Position numbers and translations under genes: made by a program | Shown here: positions 34,701 to 43,988 of the stretch, piece after piece | Position numbering within the stretch: position 1 is the stretch's first letter | How the letters are laid out: each line of letters begins with the position of its first letter | The notes under the pieces: model-generated | The model's input: the letters and a program-made list of their open reading frames with translations, nothing else | The model's database searches: none | What the model was told of the DNA's origin: nothing | DNA from: Oceanococcus sp041619555 | GTDB lineage: Bacteria; Pseudomonadota; Gammaproteobacteria; Nevskiales; Oceanococcaceae | DNA length: 64,000 nt | Assembly: GCA_041619555.1 (NCBI GenBank) | Contig: JBFKDQ010000007.1 | Coordinates: forward strand, 1 to 64,000 | Reading direction: 5' to 3'

Positions 34701-35297
34701 ATGCAGGAAGCACCTGAACTGGACAATGAAATCGAGCGCCTGCAAATTCTGCGCGCCCTGGGACAGCTCGACACTCAGGCCGAGGAGCGCTTCGATCGCA
34801 TCGTCGAAATCAGCAAGCTGCTCTTCAATGTCCCCATCGCCCTGATCACCCTGGTGGACGTCAACCGGCAGTGGTTCAAGGCGAATCGCGGCCTGGGCGC
34901 GAAGTCGACCGCCCGCTCGGTGTCCTTCTGCGGCCATGCCATCGCAGGCGACGACGTCATGGTGGTGGAAGATACGCTGGCCGACGAACGCTTTGACGAC
35001 AATCCTTTAGTCAACGGCGAGCCCTTCATCCGCTTTTATGCCGGCGCGCCTCTGACGCTCGCACCGCAGATCCGGGTCGGCACGCTCTGCATCATCGACA
35101 CCGAAAACCGCAGCTTCACAACGCAGGACCGCCAGATGCTGATGCGAATCGCCGGCATCGTACGCGACGAACTGCTGCGTCCTCCGGCGCCATCGGTTTC
35201 CGATCTGAGGCGGGAGAAAACCGATCAGGGCATCGACACGCTGGTCGACCGGATCAAGCTGTCCATCGGCTTCGGCCAGGACAGGCCGTCCACCTGA
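34701..35297 (+). CDS. Stand-alone GAF-domain protein
   Basis: A 198-residue protein consisting of one GAF domain plus a short C-terminal tail. VPIALITLVDVNRQWFKAN, SFCGHAI and GTLCIIDTENRSF are the characteristic motifs of the GAF subgroup usually fused to kinases or cyclases. There is no output domain, so it should act by binding a ligand and a partner. It diverges from the PP2C gene and lies near two c-di-GMP or phosphatase signalling genes. The 266 bases after it (35298-35563) show no gene. Confidence 0.85.
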   Translation: MQEAPELDNEIERLQILRALGQLDTQAEERFDRIVEISKLLFNVPIALITLVDVNRQWFKANRGLGAKSTARSVSFCGHAIAGDDVMVVEDTLADERFDDNPLVNGEPFIRFYAGAPLTLAPQIRVGTLCIIDTENRSFTTQDRQMLMRIAGIVRDELLRPPAPSVSDLRREKTDQGIDTLVDRIKLSIGFGQDRPST

Positions 35298-35563
35298 TCG
35301 CAATGAGCCAAGCCAGACCGCAGAACTGGCCTGAGGCGGCCCGACTTCAGCGGCGATGGCACGGTCTGCGTTGCCGCAGGCCCTGGCAGACCCTGGGCAC
35401 CGCACCATCATGCTCATGATTCAAACCTCTTCGGCGCCAGCCTCCAGCGAGGACCAGGCCGCCGCCAGCTTGCATTTCCTTCACGCAGCTAAGGCATGAT
35501 CAGCGTTCCTTCTGCATCTGCGGCTGGCCAGATTGCAAGGCAATCACTCGACAAGGAATTCCG

Positions 35564-36055
35564 ATGATTCTGGAGATCGTCCTACATCCGTTCACCTGGG
35601 GACTGATCCCCGGCCTGCTCCTCGCCGCCTTCGCCGGCCTCAAGGTTCGCCAGGCCCAGCGCGAACTGCAGCGATTCCGCCGCCACCTGAGCGAGCGACT
35701 GGAACTGGAGGCCGATTCGATCCAGGGTCTACGCGCGGCCAAAACCGGCCTGGAAAAGGAAAACGAGCAACTGCGCATGAAGGTATCGCAGCTCAATCAG
35801 GAGCCGGGACGGCAGGCCCAAAGGCAGGTGGAGATCCTGCTGCGCGCCGAGCGCCGCGTTCTGGTGGCGGTGCCCGGCTTCGCCGCGGCATGGGAGGATG
35901 CCAAACACGCCGCTCAGCTGGAACTGGAAGCCGAAGAGGCAGGCCATAGCATGCCGCGTCGGGTAATCTCTCGGTTGCTGGGCCGGCACCCGAGCGTGAG
36001 CATCGAAGATTCTTCCGCCCTGCCCCACGGCGACGGACGCCGCACGCCAAGCTGA
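35564..36055 (+). CDS. Membrane-anchored coiled-coil protein, function unknown
   Basis: A 163-residue protein with one N-terminal membrane helix (about 11-28), a long coiled coil rich in Arg/Glu/Leu (29-95) and a C-terminal region containing AVPGFAAAWEDAK (106-118). I do not recognise the family. The topology is similar to small division or envelope-associated proteins. The ATG at 35564 has AAGGA as ribosome-binding site. It is monocistronic; the next gene starts 160 bases downstream. Confidence 0.65.
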   Translation: MILEIVLHPFTWGLIPGLLLAAFAGLKVRQAQRELQRFRRHLSERLELEADSIQGLRAAKTGLEKENEQLRMKVSQLNQEPGRQAQRQVEILLRAERRVLVAVPGFAAAWEDAKHAAQLELEAEEAGHSMPRRVISRLLGRHPSVSIEDSSALPHGDGRRTPS

Positions 36056-36215
36056 ATCCCGCCTGCCTGGCGCGAGTTGCAACCGCACCAAGCTTCCGAT
36101 CTGAGCAACCAGCACGAGACCATCACCGCCGCTGTCCGCACAGCGGCCCCAACTCAAGTTCCGCTCGCGCAGGCCGATAGAGAGAGCGAATCCACCTCTC
36201 CGGGCACCGCAGCGA

Positions 36216-37556
36216 GTGACACCTACCAACGATCCGGTCCGCAAACAGTACGAGCAACTGCCCTACCCACCCAGGGACCCGGCGGACGAGGCTTGGCGCC
36301 TGATCGAAACCGTGGGCGACCAGCTCGACTGGATCAGCCATTACGGCTTCAACGGCAAAGCTCGCTTCAACGCGGATTTCCGCATTCTCGTCGCCGGCGG
36401 TGGCACCGGCGACTCCGTCATCTATCTGGCCGAACAGCTGCGGCACACCGGCAGCGAAATCGTCTACATTGATCTGTCGCACCGTTCGATGGCAATCGCC
36501 CGGGACCGCGCCCGGGCGCGCGAGTTGCACAATATTCGCTGGATCCGTCATTCCCTGCTGGATCTAGCCGGCCTGGAGCTGGGCTGCTTCGACTACATCA
36601 ACTGCTGCGGCGTGCTCCACCACCTGCCGGATCCCGTCGCCGGGCTGGGCGCGCTGATGGCGGCACTCAAACCGCGCGGGCTGATTTTTCTGATGCTGTA
36701 TGGCAAGGCGGCTCGCGAGCCGGTGTACCAGATGCAGGCGCTGCTGCGAAAATTGTCACCACCGGATCTGCCTCTGCAAACCCGCATCGAGCATGCCATC
36801 CGGCTGCTGCTGCAACTGCCGGACAGCAGCCTGTTCAAACAGACCTTTCACATGTGGGAAAACGATGTGATGTCATTTGGCGAGGCCGGTCTGGCGGATC
36901 TGCTGCTGCACCCCATCGACCAGGCCTTCGATGTCGATGCGCTGCATGCGCTGGTCAGAAGTCAGGGCGCCGAAGTCCTGGAATTCGTCGGCGCCGGCTG
37001 GAGCGGACCGATCGGCTATGAGCCGGGCATGCTGATCGATGACGTCGTTGTGAGGGCCCAGTTGGCCGAGCGCCCGGCATCGGAACGACAGGCCATCGCC
37101 GAACTTTTTCATGGCCAACAGCTCAAGCACCAGTTCTATGTCGGCCGAGACCGCGGCCAGATCGCCCAACTGGATGATCCGGAATCGGTGCCGGTGCTCA
37201 CGGGCACCATGCAGGGCAAGGCCCGCTCGATCGGCATGCAACTCAACGACCAGCATCCGCAGGCGCTCAGCAGCGAATGTGCCGGGATGCGCCTGGAGGT
37301 CAAGATTCCGGGCACCATCCTGATGCGCGAGTGCTTTCTTGCCATGGATGGCCTGCGCAATCTGGGCGAGATTCATGAGCAGATTCGCCTGCGCCTGCCG
37401 AACCTGAGCTTTGCGGATTTTGTCAGCGCCTTCGCGGACACCTATTCGGACATGAATCGCGCCGGCTGGATCATGCTGTCCGACCGGCAACGGATCCAGA
37501 GCCAGCAACAGACCTCAGCGCCGGCCTTCGAGGACCTGCACGCCGCGCCACCCTGA
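36216..37556 (+). CDS. SAM-dependent methyltransferase with C-terminal extension
   Basis: A 446-residue protein. YEQLPYPPRDP (12-22) is a common N-terminal motif in one class I methyltransferase group. The SAM site is ILVAGGGTGDS (57-67), followed by the acidic strand end VYIDLS and CCGVLHHLPDP. From about residue 280 there is a 165-residue extension unlike the core; the end (FLAMDGLRNLGEI onwards) looks like a helical winged-type domain. The substrate is unknown. The start is the GTG at 36216, without a good ribosome-binding sequence, so it may be wrong by some codons. Confidence 0.85.
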   Translation: MTPTNDPVRKQYEQLPYPPRDPADEAWRLIETVGDQLDWISHYGFNGKARFNADFRILVAGGGTGDSVIYLAEQLRHTGSEIVYIDLSHRSMAIARDRARARELHNIRWIRHSLLDLAGLELGCFDYINCCGVLHHLPDPVAGLGALMAALKPRGLIFLMLYGKAAREPVYQMQALLRKLSPPDLPLQTRIEHAIRLLLQLPDSSLFKQTFHMWENDVMSFGEAGLADLLLHPIDQAFDVDALHALVRSQGAEVLEFVGAGWSGPIGYEPGMLIDDVVVRAQLAERPASERQAIAELFHGQQLKHQFYVGRDRGQIAQLDDPESVPVLTGTMQGKARSIGMQLNDQHPQALSSECAGMRLEVKIPGTILMRECFLAMDGLRNLGEIHEQIRLRLPNLSFADFVSAFADTYSDMNRAGWIMLSDRQRIQSQQQTSAPAFEDLHAAPP

Positions 37557-37568
37557 GCTTTTTGCGGC

Positions 37569-37606
37569 GGCAAACGGGATGCAAGCCGGTGGCCGCGTTT
37601 GCCTTT
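37569..37606. terminator. Hairpin between convergent genes
   Basis: GGCAAACG (37569-37576) and CGTTTGCC (37596-37603) form a perfect 8-bp stem with a 19-base loop, followed by TTT on the plus strand. It lies between the ends of the methyltransferase and subtilase genes and may stop transcription from both sides. Confidence 0.45.
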
Positions 37607-37607
37607 C

Positions 37608-38927
37608 TCAGAACAGGCTGGGGCGCCTGGATTTTTTCGTCTCCGGCGTCTCTTGCCTGCCATCGGCAGGCAACTGCAGGAGTCTGTCTGGCGAGTTCCG
37701 CAAGCCGCCAAGCTTGCCGCTGGCCGCCAGATTCAGAAGCTGCGTGCTGATCTCGGCCGGGCTGGCCTGTGGCCGGGCCTCCAGCAACAGCGCAACCACG
37801 CCGGCCACATGGGGTGCGGCCATTGACGTGCCCTGCAGGGACTTGCTGTCCCGGTCACCGGTAAACCAGGCCGACTGAATCTGCGTGCCTGGCGCGAGCA
37901 GATCCACGCATGAGCCCCAGTTGGAGAAGTCCGCCCGCTGATCCTGTGGCGTGCTGGCGCCCACGGTAATCGCTTCGGGGGTGCGCGCCGGTGAACTTTG
38001 ACAGGCGTCCTGATTTTCGTTGCCGGCGGCCAGCACATGGACGATGCCCTTGGCGATGGAATTCTGCACCGCCTCATCCAGGGCCCGGCTGGCCCCGCCT
38101 CCCAGGCTCAGATTGGCCACCGCCGGCCGGATCGCGTGTTTGGTCACCCAGTCCACGCCGGCAATCACCCCGGAGTTGCTGCCACTGCCCTGGCAATCCA
38201 GCACCCGCACCGCATGCACGGTTGCCGCCTTGGCGACGCCATAGCGACGGCCGGCGGCGGTCCCGGCAACATGGGTGCCATGGCCATTGCAATCGGCCTC
38301 GTCCGGCGCCGCTTCCTCCTCTTCGCCGCCGCCACCCAACAGACCGCCCAGGGTCTGGCCGACCCCACCCACCAGGCCTCCGCCCGCCGGTGCCTTGCTG
38401 CTGCCGGCGAAATTGGCACCCTTGGCGACCCGGCCGGAAAATTCCTCATGGCTGCGACGCAAGCCGGTATCCACCACATAAACATGGACACCCTCGCCAG
38501 TGCCCGTGGAGCGGTAACGCCCGTCCAGCGGCAGGCTCGCCTGATCCAGACGATCCAGGCCCCAGGGCGCGTCTTCCTGCACCGCGCTCAGGCGCACCCG
38601 ACCATCCTGCTCGACATAGCGCACCCGCGGATCAGCCAGCAGCGCCAGCGCCTGCTGGGCGGAAAACTGGCCGGCGAAACCATGAAACGCGCTGCTGTAA
38701 CGGTGCAACAATCGACCGGAAAACCGACCCAGTAATTCATTGATCACGCCGGCATCGGTGCCCGGTTGCAGCGCCACGATGTACTGTCCGGCAATCGCAT
38801 CGCGCACCCGCAACACCTGACCTGCCGGCCCGCCCGCCGGCCCCACACCCTTGAGCCCGCCAAGCAAATCCGCCTGCGCATGGCCGATCAGCAGCAGCCC
38901 CGCCATCACACTGAAAATCTTTCGCAT
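37608..38927 (-). CDS. Secreted subtilisin-like serine protease (S8) with I9 propeptide
   Basis: A 439-residue preproprotein: signal peptide (1-19, HAQA cleavage), an I9-type propeptide (about 46-113) and a proteinase K-like S8 domain. The triad is Asp153 (VVDTG), His216 (GHGTH) and Ser368 (GTSMAAP). Between Asp and His there is an unusual insert (about 178-211) made of Gly repeats followed by EEEEAAPDE, which may form a flexible loop or bind calcium. The ATG at 38927 follows GGGAGG, a strong ribosome-binding site. Probably exported and self-activated. Confidence 0.93.
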   Translation of the reverse strand: MRKIFSVMAGLLLIGHAQADLLGGLKGVGPAGGPAGQVLRVRDAIAGQYIVALQPGTDAGVINELLGRFSGRLLHRYSSAFHGFAGQFSAQQALALLADPRVRYVEQDGRVRLSAVQEDAPWGLDRLDQASLPLDGRYRSTGTGEGVHVYVVDTGLRRSHEEFSGRVAKGANFAGSSKAPAGGGLVGGVGQTLGGLLGGGGEEEEAAPDEADCNGHGTHVAGTAAGRRYGVAKAATVHAVRVLDCQGSGSNSGVIAGVDWVTKHAIRPAVANLSLGGGASRALDEAVQNSIAKGIVHVLAAGNENQDACQSSPARTPEAITVGASTPQDQRADFSNWGSCVDLLAPGTQIQSAWFTGDRDSKSLQGTSMAAPHVAGVVALLLEARPQASPAEISTQLLNLAASGKLGGLRNSPDRLLQLPADGRQETPETKKSRRPSLF

Positions 38928-39310
38928 CGCGCCCTCCCCGATTGTCGGCGCCTGGGGCCCGTACAAGCTCGACTTCCGCAGGCCCAGCCAATGCCCGTCG
39001 ACGTATTGCGGCATCTCAACACAACATCGCGGCGCACTTCAACACCGGGATGCGCCGATCCCGACAAGGCCTGGCTAAGATCGCCGGACTGGCGACACGA
39101 TGTTTGAGTCCACGCCTCCCCCGCGGCTCCATCCGCACACCTTGGCAGCCTCTCGCGACTACGGCGTCCTGGACTTGAGCTGCGCGGCCACGCATAATGT
39201 TGCGGCGCAGCAAATTCCACCACGCGCCGCACGATCATGGCCCGCCGCTTGCCGGGCCCTTTCCCAGATCCAGCCTTTGCGTCCGCCGCCTGACCGCAGC
39301 GGACCGGATC
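38928..39310. other. Divergent intergenic region, no gene seen
   Basis: It separates the minus-strand subtilase from the plus-strand SulP gene and must carry both promoters. No hexamer pair or dyad stood out. Open frames here are not supported by any recognisable protein. Confidence 0.4.
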
Positions 39311-40867
39311 ATGCTGTTGCCATCATCCAGCCAGGAGTCTCATTTTTTGTCCACGCCGTCTGCCCACGAAATCAAAACCAACGTCTTGAGTGGCCTCACC
39401 GTCGCCCTGGCGATGGTGCCCGAAGCCATTGCCTTTGCCCTGGTCGCCCAGGTCTCGCCCCTCACTGGTCTGTATGCCGCCTTCATGGTGGCGCTGATCA
39501 CCTCGGCCTTCGGCGGCCGGCCGGGCATGATCTCCGGCGCCACCGGCGCGCTGGCCGTGGTGATGGTGGCCCTGGTGGTGGAGCACGGGGTGGAATACCT
39601 GTTTGCCACCGTGGTGCTGATGGGGGCCTTGCAGCTCCTGTTCGCGGCCGCCCGCCTTGGCAAGTTCATCCGCATGGTCCCGTACCCGGTCATGCTGGGT
39701 TTCGTCAATGGCCTGGCGATCGTCATCGCCATGGCGCAGTTCGGACATTTCAAGGTCAGCGCGGCCGATGGCAGTCAGGTCTGGATGGAAGGCCTGCCGC
39801 TCTACACCATGCTCGGCCTGGTCGGGATCACCATGCTGGTGATCTACACCCTGCCCTATCTGACCCGGGCGCTACCGGCAACACTGGTGGCGATCCTCGG
39901 TGTCTCCCTGCTGGTCATTGGCCTGGACATCGAAACCAAGACCGTCGGCGATCTGGGTTCCATCGCCGGCGGCCTGCCGAGCTTTCACCTGCCGCAGGTG
40001 CCTTTCGATCTTGAAACCTTGCGGATCGTACTGCCCTATGCCCTGATTCTGGCGGCCATCGGCCTGATCGAATCCCTGCTGACCCTCACCCTGATCGATG
40101 ACATGACCGATACCCGCGGCCGCCCCAACCGGGAATGTGCGGCGCAGGGTGCGGCCAATGTGGTGACCGGTTTGTTCGGCGGCATGGGCGGCTGCGCGAT
40201 GATCGGCCAGAGCATGATCAACGTGAACAATGGCGCCCTGCATCGCCTCTCAGGCATTGCCACTGCCCTGTTTCTGCTGTCCTTCATCCTGTTCGGCTCC
40301 GCCATGATCGAACGCATCCCGCTGGCGGCCCTGATCGGGGTGATGTTCGTGGTATCGGAAAAAACTTTCGAATGGAGCAGCTTTCGCCTGTTCGGCAAGG
40401 TGCCCAAGGCGGATGTGTTCGTCGGCCTGCTGGTCGCCGCCGTCACCGTGGCCGCTGATCTGGCCATCGCCGTGGTCGTGGGCGTGATTGTCTCCGCCCT
40501 GGTGTTCGCCTGGGAACATGCCAAACATGTGGAACTCAAATCACAACTGCGCGCCGATGGCAGCAAGCTGTACGAGGTCAGCGGCAGCCTGTTCTTTGCT
40601 TCGGTGACCGAGTTCCAGCAAAAGTTCTCGCCCAAGGATGACCCGGAGCAGGTCGAGATCGATTTCGGCGGCGCGCGCCTGATGGATCACTCCGCGATCG
40701 AGGCGGTCAACGCCCTGGCGGAGCGCTATCAGCGCGCGGGCAAGAAACTGAAATTGCGGCACCTCAGTGCCGACTGCCTGGAACTGCTGGACAAGGCCCG
40801 CGCGATGATCGAGGTGAACTACCGCGAAGACCCGCACTACCACGTCGCCGACGACAAACTGGCCTGA
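39311..40867 (+). CDS. SulP-family anion transporter with STAS domain
   Basis: A membrane protein of about 518 residues with 10-12 helices and a cytoplasmic C-terminal STAS domain (about 430-510). The N-terminal TVALAMVPEAIAFALVAQVS and GLYAAFMVALITS regions are typical of the SulP (SLC26) core. Transported anions in the family include sulfate, bicarbonate and dicarboxylates; the substrate is not evident. The ATG at 39311 is used. An in-frame TTG at 39347 with GGAG nine bases upstream would shorten the protein by 12 residues and may be the true start. A terminator follows. Confidence 0.9.
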   Translation: MLLPSSSQESHFLSTPSAHEIKTNVLSGLTVALAMVPEAIAFALVAQVSPLTGLYAAFMVALITSAFGGRPGMISGATGALAVVMVALVVEHGVEYLFATVVLMGALQLLFAAARLGKFIRMVPYPVMLGFVNGLAIVIAMAQFGHFKVSAADGSQVWMEGLPLYTMLGLVGITMLVIYTLPYLTRALPATLVAILGVSLLVIGLDIETKTVGDLGSIAGGLPSFHLPQVPFDLETLRIVLPYALILAAIGLIESLLTLTLIDDMTDTRGRPNRECAAQGAANVVTGLFGGMGGCAMIGQSMINVNNGALHRLSGIATALFLLSFILFGSAMIERIPLAALIGVMFVVSEKTFEWSSFRLFGKVPKADVFVGLLVAAVTVAADLAIAVVVGVIVSALVFAWEHAKHVELKSQLRADGSKLYEVSGSLFFASVTEFQQKFSPKDDPEQVEIDFGGARLMDHSAIEAVNALAERYQRAGKKLKLRHLSADCLELLDKARAMIEVNYREDPHYHVADDKLA

Positions 40868-40871
40868 TCTG

Positions 40872-40914
40872 CTGGCGCCATCGCAACGACCTGCGGGCTG
40901 GCGCCGGTTTTTTT
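40872..40914 (+). terminator. Rho-independent terminator after the SulP gene
   Basis: CTGGCGCCA (40872-40880) pairs with TGGCGCCGG (40899-40907, one G-U), with an 18-base loop, and is followed by seven Ts (40908-40914). Confidence 0.7.
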
Positions 40915-40996
40915 GCCACCAAAGGGAACGTTCCCGGCCGCCCGCGCGTGCTTACAGCTTTGCTCTAGTCTGCTTCTTCCTTTCCCGGAGATCTGA

Positions 40997-43876
40997 ATGA
41001 ATCGCCTTCTCACAGGCACGCTGTTCAGCGGCGTGCTGATTGCGGCTACTGCCTATCACCTCACCGCGCCACCGACGCTGGACTGCTCCGGTGGCGGGCG
41101 CCTGTGCCCGGCGGCGGCCAAGACCGCCAAACCCATCAACCAGAAAATGATGGAAATCGACGAACGTGCGCGCAGCCACAACTTCCCGCCCCCGGGCGCC
41201 CTGCGCCAGGCGGCGGAAGCCAAGCAAGCGTTGATGCCGGCCAAGGCCAGTATCCGCGGCGCCAATGGCCAGTGGCAGGAATACGGCCGTGGGCCGCTGC
41301 TGTCGAGCGGTCTGGCCCAGACTCTGGGAATCGTCGCCCTGCCGGACACCAATCTGCAGAAATATGCCGGCCGGGTCGATGATTTTGCCTATGACGCCGT
41401 CAACCGCCGCCTGTTCGCCGCGGTCAGCACCGGCGGCATCTGGATGAGTGAAGCCCAGAACGGCGACATCACCACGATCGGCGATCTGTGGATCCCGGTC
41501 GGCGACAATCTGCCGTCCCTGGCCAATGGCGGCGTGATGTGGACCGCCGCGGGCGGTGGCACCCTGATTTCCGCCGGCGGCGACAGCGTGATGAGCACCG
41601 GCGCCTATCATGGCATCGGCGCCTACTGGACCACCGATCTGGGCCTGACCTGGACCCGGTCCGAGGGTTTCCCGGATGATGCCCTGGTGTTCAACACCGC
41701 GCAGGATCTGGCCAATCCCAACATCCTGTACATCGCCTCCAGTCTTGGCCTGTACCGGTCCGAGGATGCCGGCCGCAGCTTCCAGAATGTCGCCCTGCCC
41801 ACGACCCCGGAATGCGCGGGCAATATCGATCGCAGCAGCGCCTGCAATCTGGCCAACGTGGTCTCCGATGTGCTGGTGCAGGCACCGGGTGGCACCACCG
41901 ACGTGCAGTGCAACCACGATGGCTGTCCGGTGCTCGCCGCGGTCGGCTGGCGCGCCGGCGGCTTTCCTTATCCTGATTCGGAAATCCCGCAATCCCCGGC
42001 CAACGGCCTGTACAAATCCGCCACCGGCGTGCCCGGCAGTTTCGAGCGCCTGGAACTGGCGGAGATCGACTCCATCACCGAACAGGGCTTCACCCCGCAG
42101 CATCGCATCGGCCGCGTTGAAATGGGCAATGCCATCGGGCCGGACCAGGACCATGGCTATGTCTATGCGATCGTGCAGGACGCCGGCCTGCTGAACGGCA
42201 CCGAGGAAGTCACCCTGGATGCACCGCTCGACGGTCTGGGCGGGATTCCGCTCGCCACCCGGGTCAACGGCATTTTCGTATCGGCCGATTTCGGCGAGAC
42301 CTGGACGCGAATGGCCGACAGCGCCGAAGTGGCCAGCATCCCCGGCCCGTACACCGCGCTGATCCAGCCGGGCGGCCAGTCCTGGTACAACCAATGGATC
42401 AAACCGGATCCGACCCGCGCCACCCCGGGCCTGGGCATTCCCACGCGCCTGGTCTTCGGATTGGAAGAGGTGTTCCAGAATGTTGAGAGCGCCGCGCAGG
42501 TGCCGCTCAATGGCCTGCTGCAAACCGGCCCGCAGGATTTCGCCAACATCGGCTATTACTTCTCGGCCAGTGGCGTCGATCTGACCGTCCACCCCGACCA
42601 GCATGCCGGCATCTTCATCCCCACCGATCTGGGCGGGGTCTGCGTGTTCGCCGGCAATGACGGCGGCGTTTTCAAGCAGTGCGTGCTGCCCGGCCAGGAA
42701 TTCGACAATCGCCTCTGGGGCGGCGGCGCGAATGACGGCTTCTACACCCTGCTGCCCTATGGCCTGGGCGTCGCCAAGGACGGCACCGTGTGGTTCGGCC
42801 TGCAGGACAACGGCTCCGGCCATATCGAACCCGACACCGGCTACTCCTTCGGCGATTTCGGTGCCGACGGTTTCTATGCGGAAGTCGATCCCGACAACAG
42901 CAGCCTGGCGTATACCGAAACTCAAAACGGCGGCCTGCGTCGGACCAAGGACCGGGGCGCCACCGCCACTTCGATCGCTCCGCCCTATTCGCGGGTGAAC
43001 TTCGCCAACTGGTTCTCGATGGACCCGCTGGACAGCAAGCACATGATCACCACTGCGAACGAGGTGTTCGAAACCCTCGATGCCCCGAACGTCACCAGCA
43101 GCACCTGGGTCGAGGTCTTCCGCCTGGGGGTCAATCCCAAGGGCCGGGTGCTGTTCACCGGCACCGTGGCGGATGTGCATGGCTCGGCCATCTATGTCGG
43201 CGCCTGCGGCGACTGTGGCGTGACCAATAACGACGCACCGTTCCAGAATCGTCTGGCCACCAATGTCGGCGGCAGCAAGCCACCGAAATCCGGCACCTCC
43301 GATGGCTGGCACGTCGCCAAGGCCGAAGGCCTGCCGAACCGCCTGATCCAGGCGGTGGAAATTGACCCGACGGATCCGAACATCGTCTACATCGGTCTGG
43401 GCGGCTACTCCTCGGGCCTGCGCGGGCCGGAAACCTTTGGCGAAGATCCCAACCACGACGCCAATGTCGCAGCCGGCAATCTGTTCAAGTCGATTGATGC
43501 GGGCCGCAGTTTCGTCGCGATTCAGGGTGATCTGCCGGTACTGCCGGTGAACAACATCCTGGTGCGGGATGGCCAACTGCTGGTGGCCACCGACTTCGGC
43601 GCCTTCATCTCGGCGGATCTGGATGGCAGCAGCTGGGCGCCGCTGGGCAACGATCTGCCCGCCGTACCGGTCACCATGCTGAAGCTACAGCCCGGCAATC
43701 CGAACAAGGTCTTTGCCTCCACCTTCGGCCGCCACATCTGGACTTACGAGTTCCCCGCCGAAGCCCGCGTTGAGGTGAGCGAAGATCTGGCAAGCGCCAG
43801 CAGCACCGCCCGCGGCGGTGCCCTGGGCTGGCTGAGCCTGTTGGCACTGGCCGGATTGCGTCGCCGCCGGCGCTAG
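40997..43876 (+). CDS. Secreted beta-propeller (BNR/VPS10-like) protein with GlyGly-CTERM tail
   Basis: A 959-residue exported protein. An N-terminal hydrophobic signal (1-22) leads to many Asp-box/BNR-like repeats: TTDLGLTW, SEDAGRSF, SADFGETW and SIDAGRSF are examples. The sortilin/VPS10-like propeller is the closest fold. The last 20 residues (GGALGW, a hydrophobic helix, then RRRRR) match GlyGly-CTERM, the signal processed by rhombosortase and linked to type II secretion and surface anchoring. CCGGAG precedes the ATG at 40997. Substrate or partner unknown. Confidence 0.9.
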   Translation: MNRLLTGTLFSGVLIAATAYHLTAPPTLDCSGGGRLCPAAAKTAKPINQKMMEIDERARSHNFPPPGALRQAAEAKQALMPAKASIRGANGQWQEYGRGPLLSSGLAQTLGIVALPDTNLQKYAGRVDDFAYDAVNRRLFAAVSTGGIWMSEAQNGDITTIGDLWIPVGDNLPSLANGGVMWTAAGGGTLISAGGDSVMSTGAYHGIGAYWTTDLGLTWTRSEGFPDDALVFNTAQDLANPNILYIASSLGLYRSEDAGRSFQNVALPTTPECAGNIDRSSACNLANVVSDVLVQAPGGTTDVQCNHDGCPVLAAVGWRAGGFPYPDSEIPQSPANGLYKSATGVPGSFERLELAEIDSITEQGFTPQHRIGRVEMGNAIGPDQDHGYVYAIVQDAGLLNGTEEVTLDAPLDGLGGIPLATRVNGIFVSADFGETWTRMADSAEVASIPGPYTALIQPGGQSWYNQWIKPDPTRATPGLGIPTRLVFGLEEVFQNVESAAQVPLNGLLQTGPQDFANIGYYFSASGVDLTVHPDQHAGIFIPTDLGGVCVFAGNDGGVFKQCVLPGQEFDNRLWGGGANDGFYTLLPYGLGVAKDGTVWFGLQDNGSGHIEPDTGYSFGDFGADGFYAEVDPDNSSLAYTETQNGGLRRTKDRGATATSIAPPYSRVNFANWFSMDPLDSKHMITTANEVFETLDAPNVTSSTWVEVFRLGVNPKGRVLFTGTVADVHGSAIYVGACGDCGVTNNDAPFQNRLATNVGGSKPPKSGTSDGWHVAKAEGLPNRLIQAVEIDPTDPNIVYIGLGGYSSGLRGPETFGEDPNHDANVAAGNLFKSIDAGRSFVAIQGDLPVLPVNNILVRDGQLLVATDFGAFISADLDGSSWAPLGNDLPAVPVTMLKLQPGNPNKVFASTFGRHIWTYEFPAEARVEVSEDLASASSTARGGALGWLSLLALAGLRRRRR

Positions 43877-43896
43877 TTCTCAGGCGGTCATCCGCA

Positions 43897-43929
43897 GCCC
43901 GTCAGTACCTGTGTACTGACGGGCTTTTT
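43897..43929 (+). terminator. Strong Rho-independent terminator
   Basis: GCCCGTCAGTAC (43897-43908) and GTACTGACGGGC (43913-43924) form a perfect 12-bp stem with a CTGT loop, followed by five Ts. It lies 20 bases after the beta-propeller gene. Confidence 0.93.
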
Positions 43930-43988
43930 CATGCCCAGGGCGCGCACATTGCATGGGCAAGCCTGCCAGGGCCAGTCAGCCCTGCGCT

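Noticed and set aside
40952..43576. 874-codon minus-strand open frame opposite the beta-propeller gene
   Set aside because: Low-complexity Ala/Gly/Asp composition; the plus strand has a signal peptide, repeats, ribosome-binding site and terminator.
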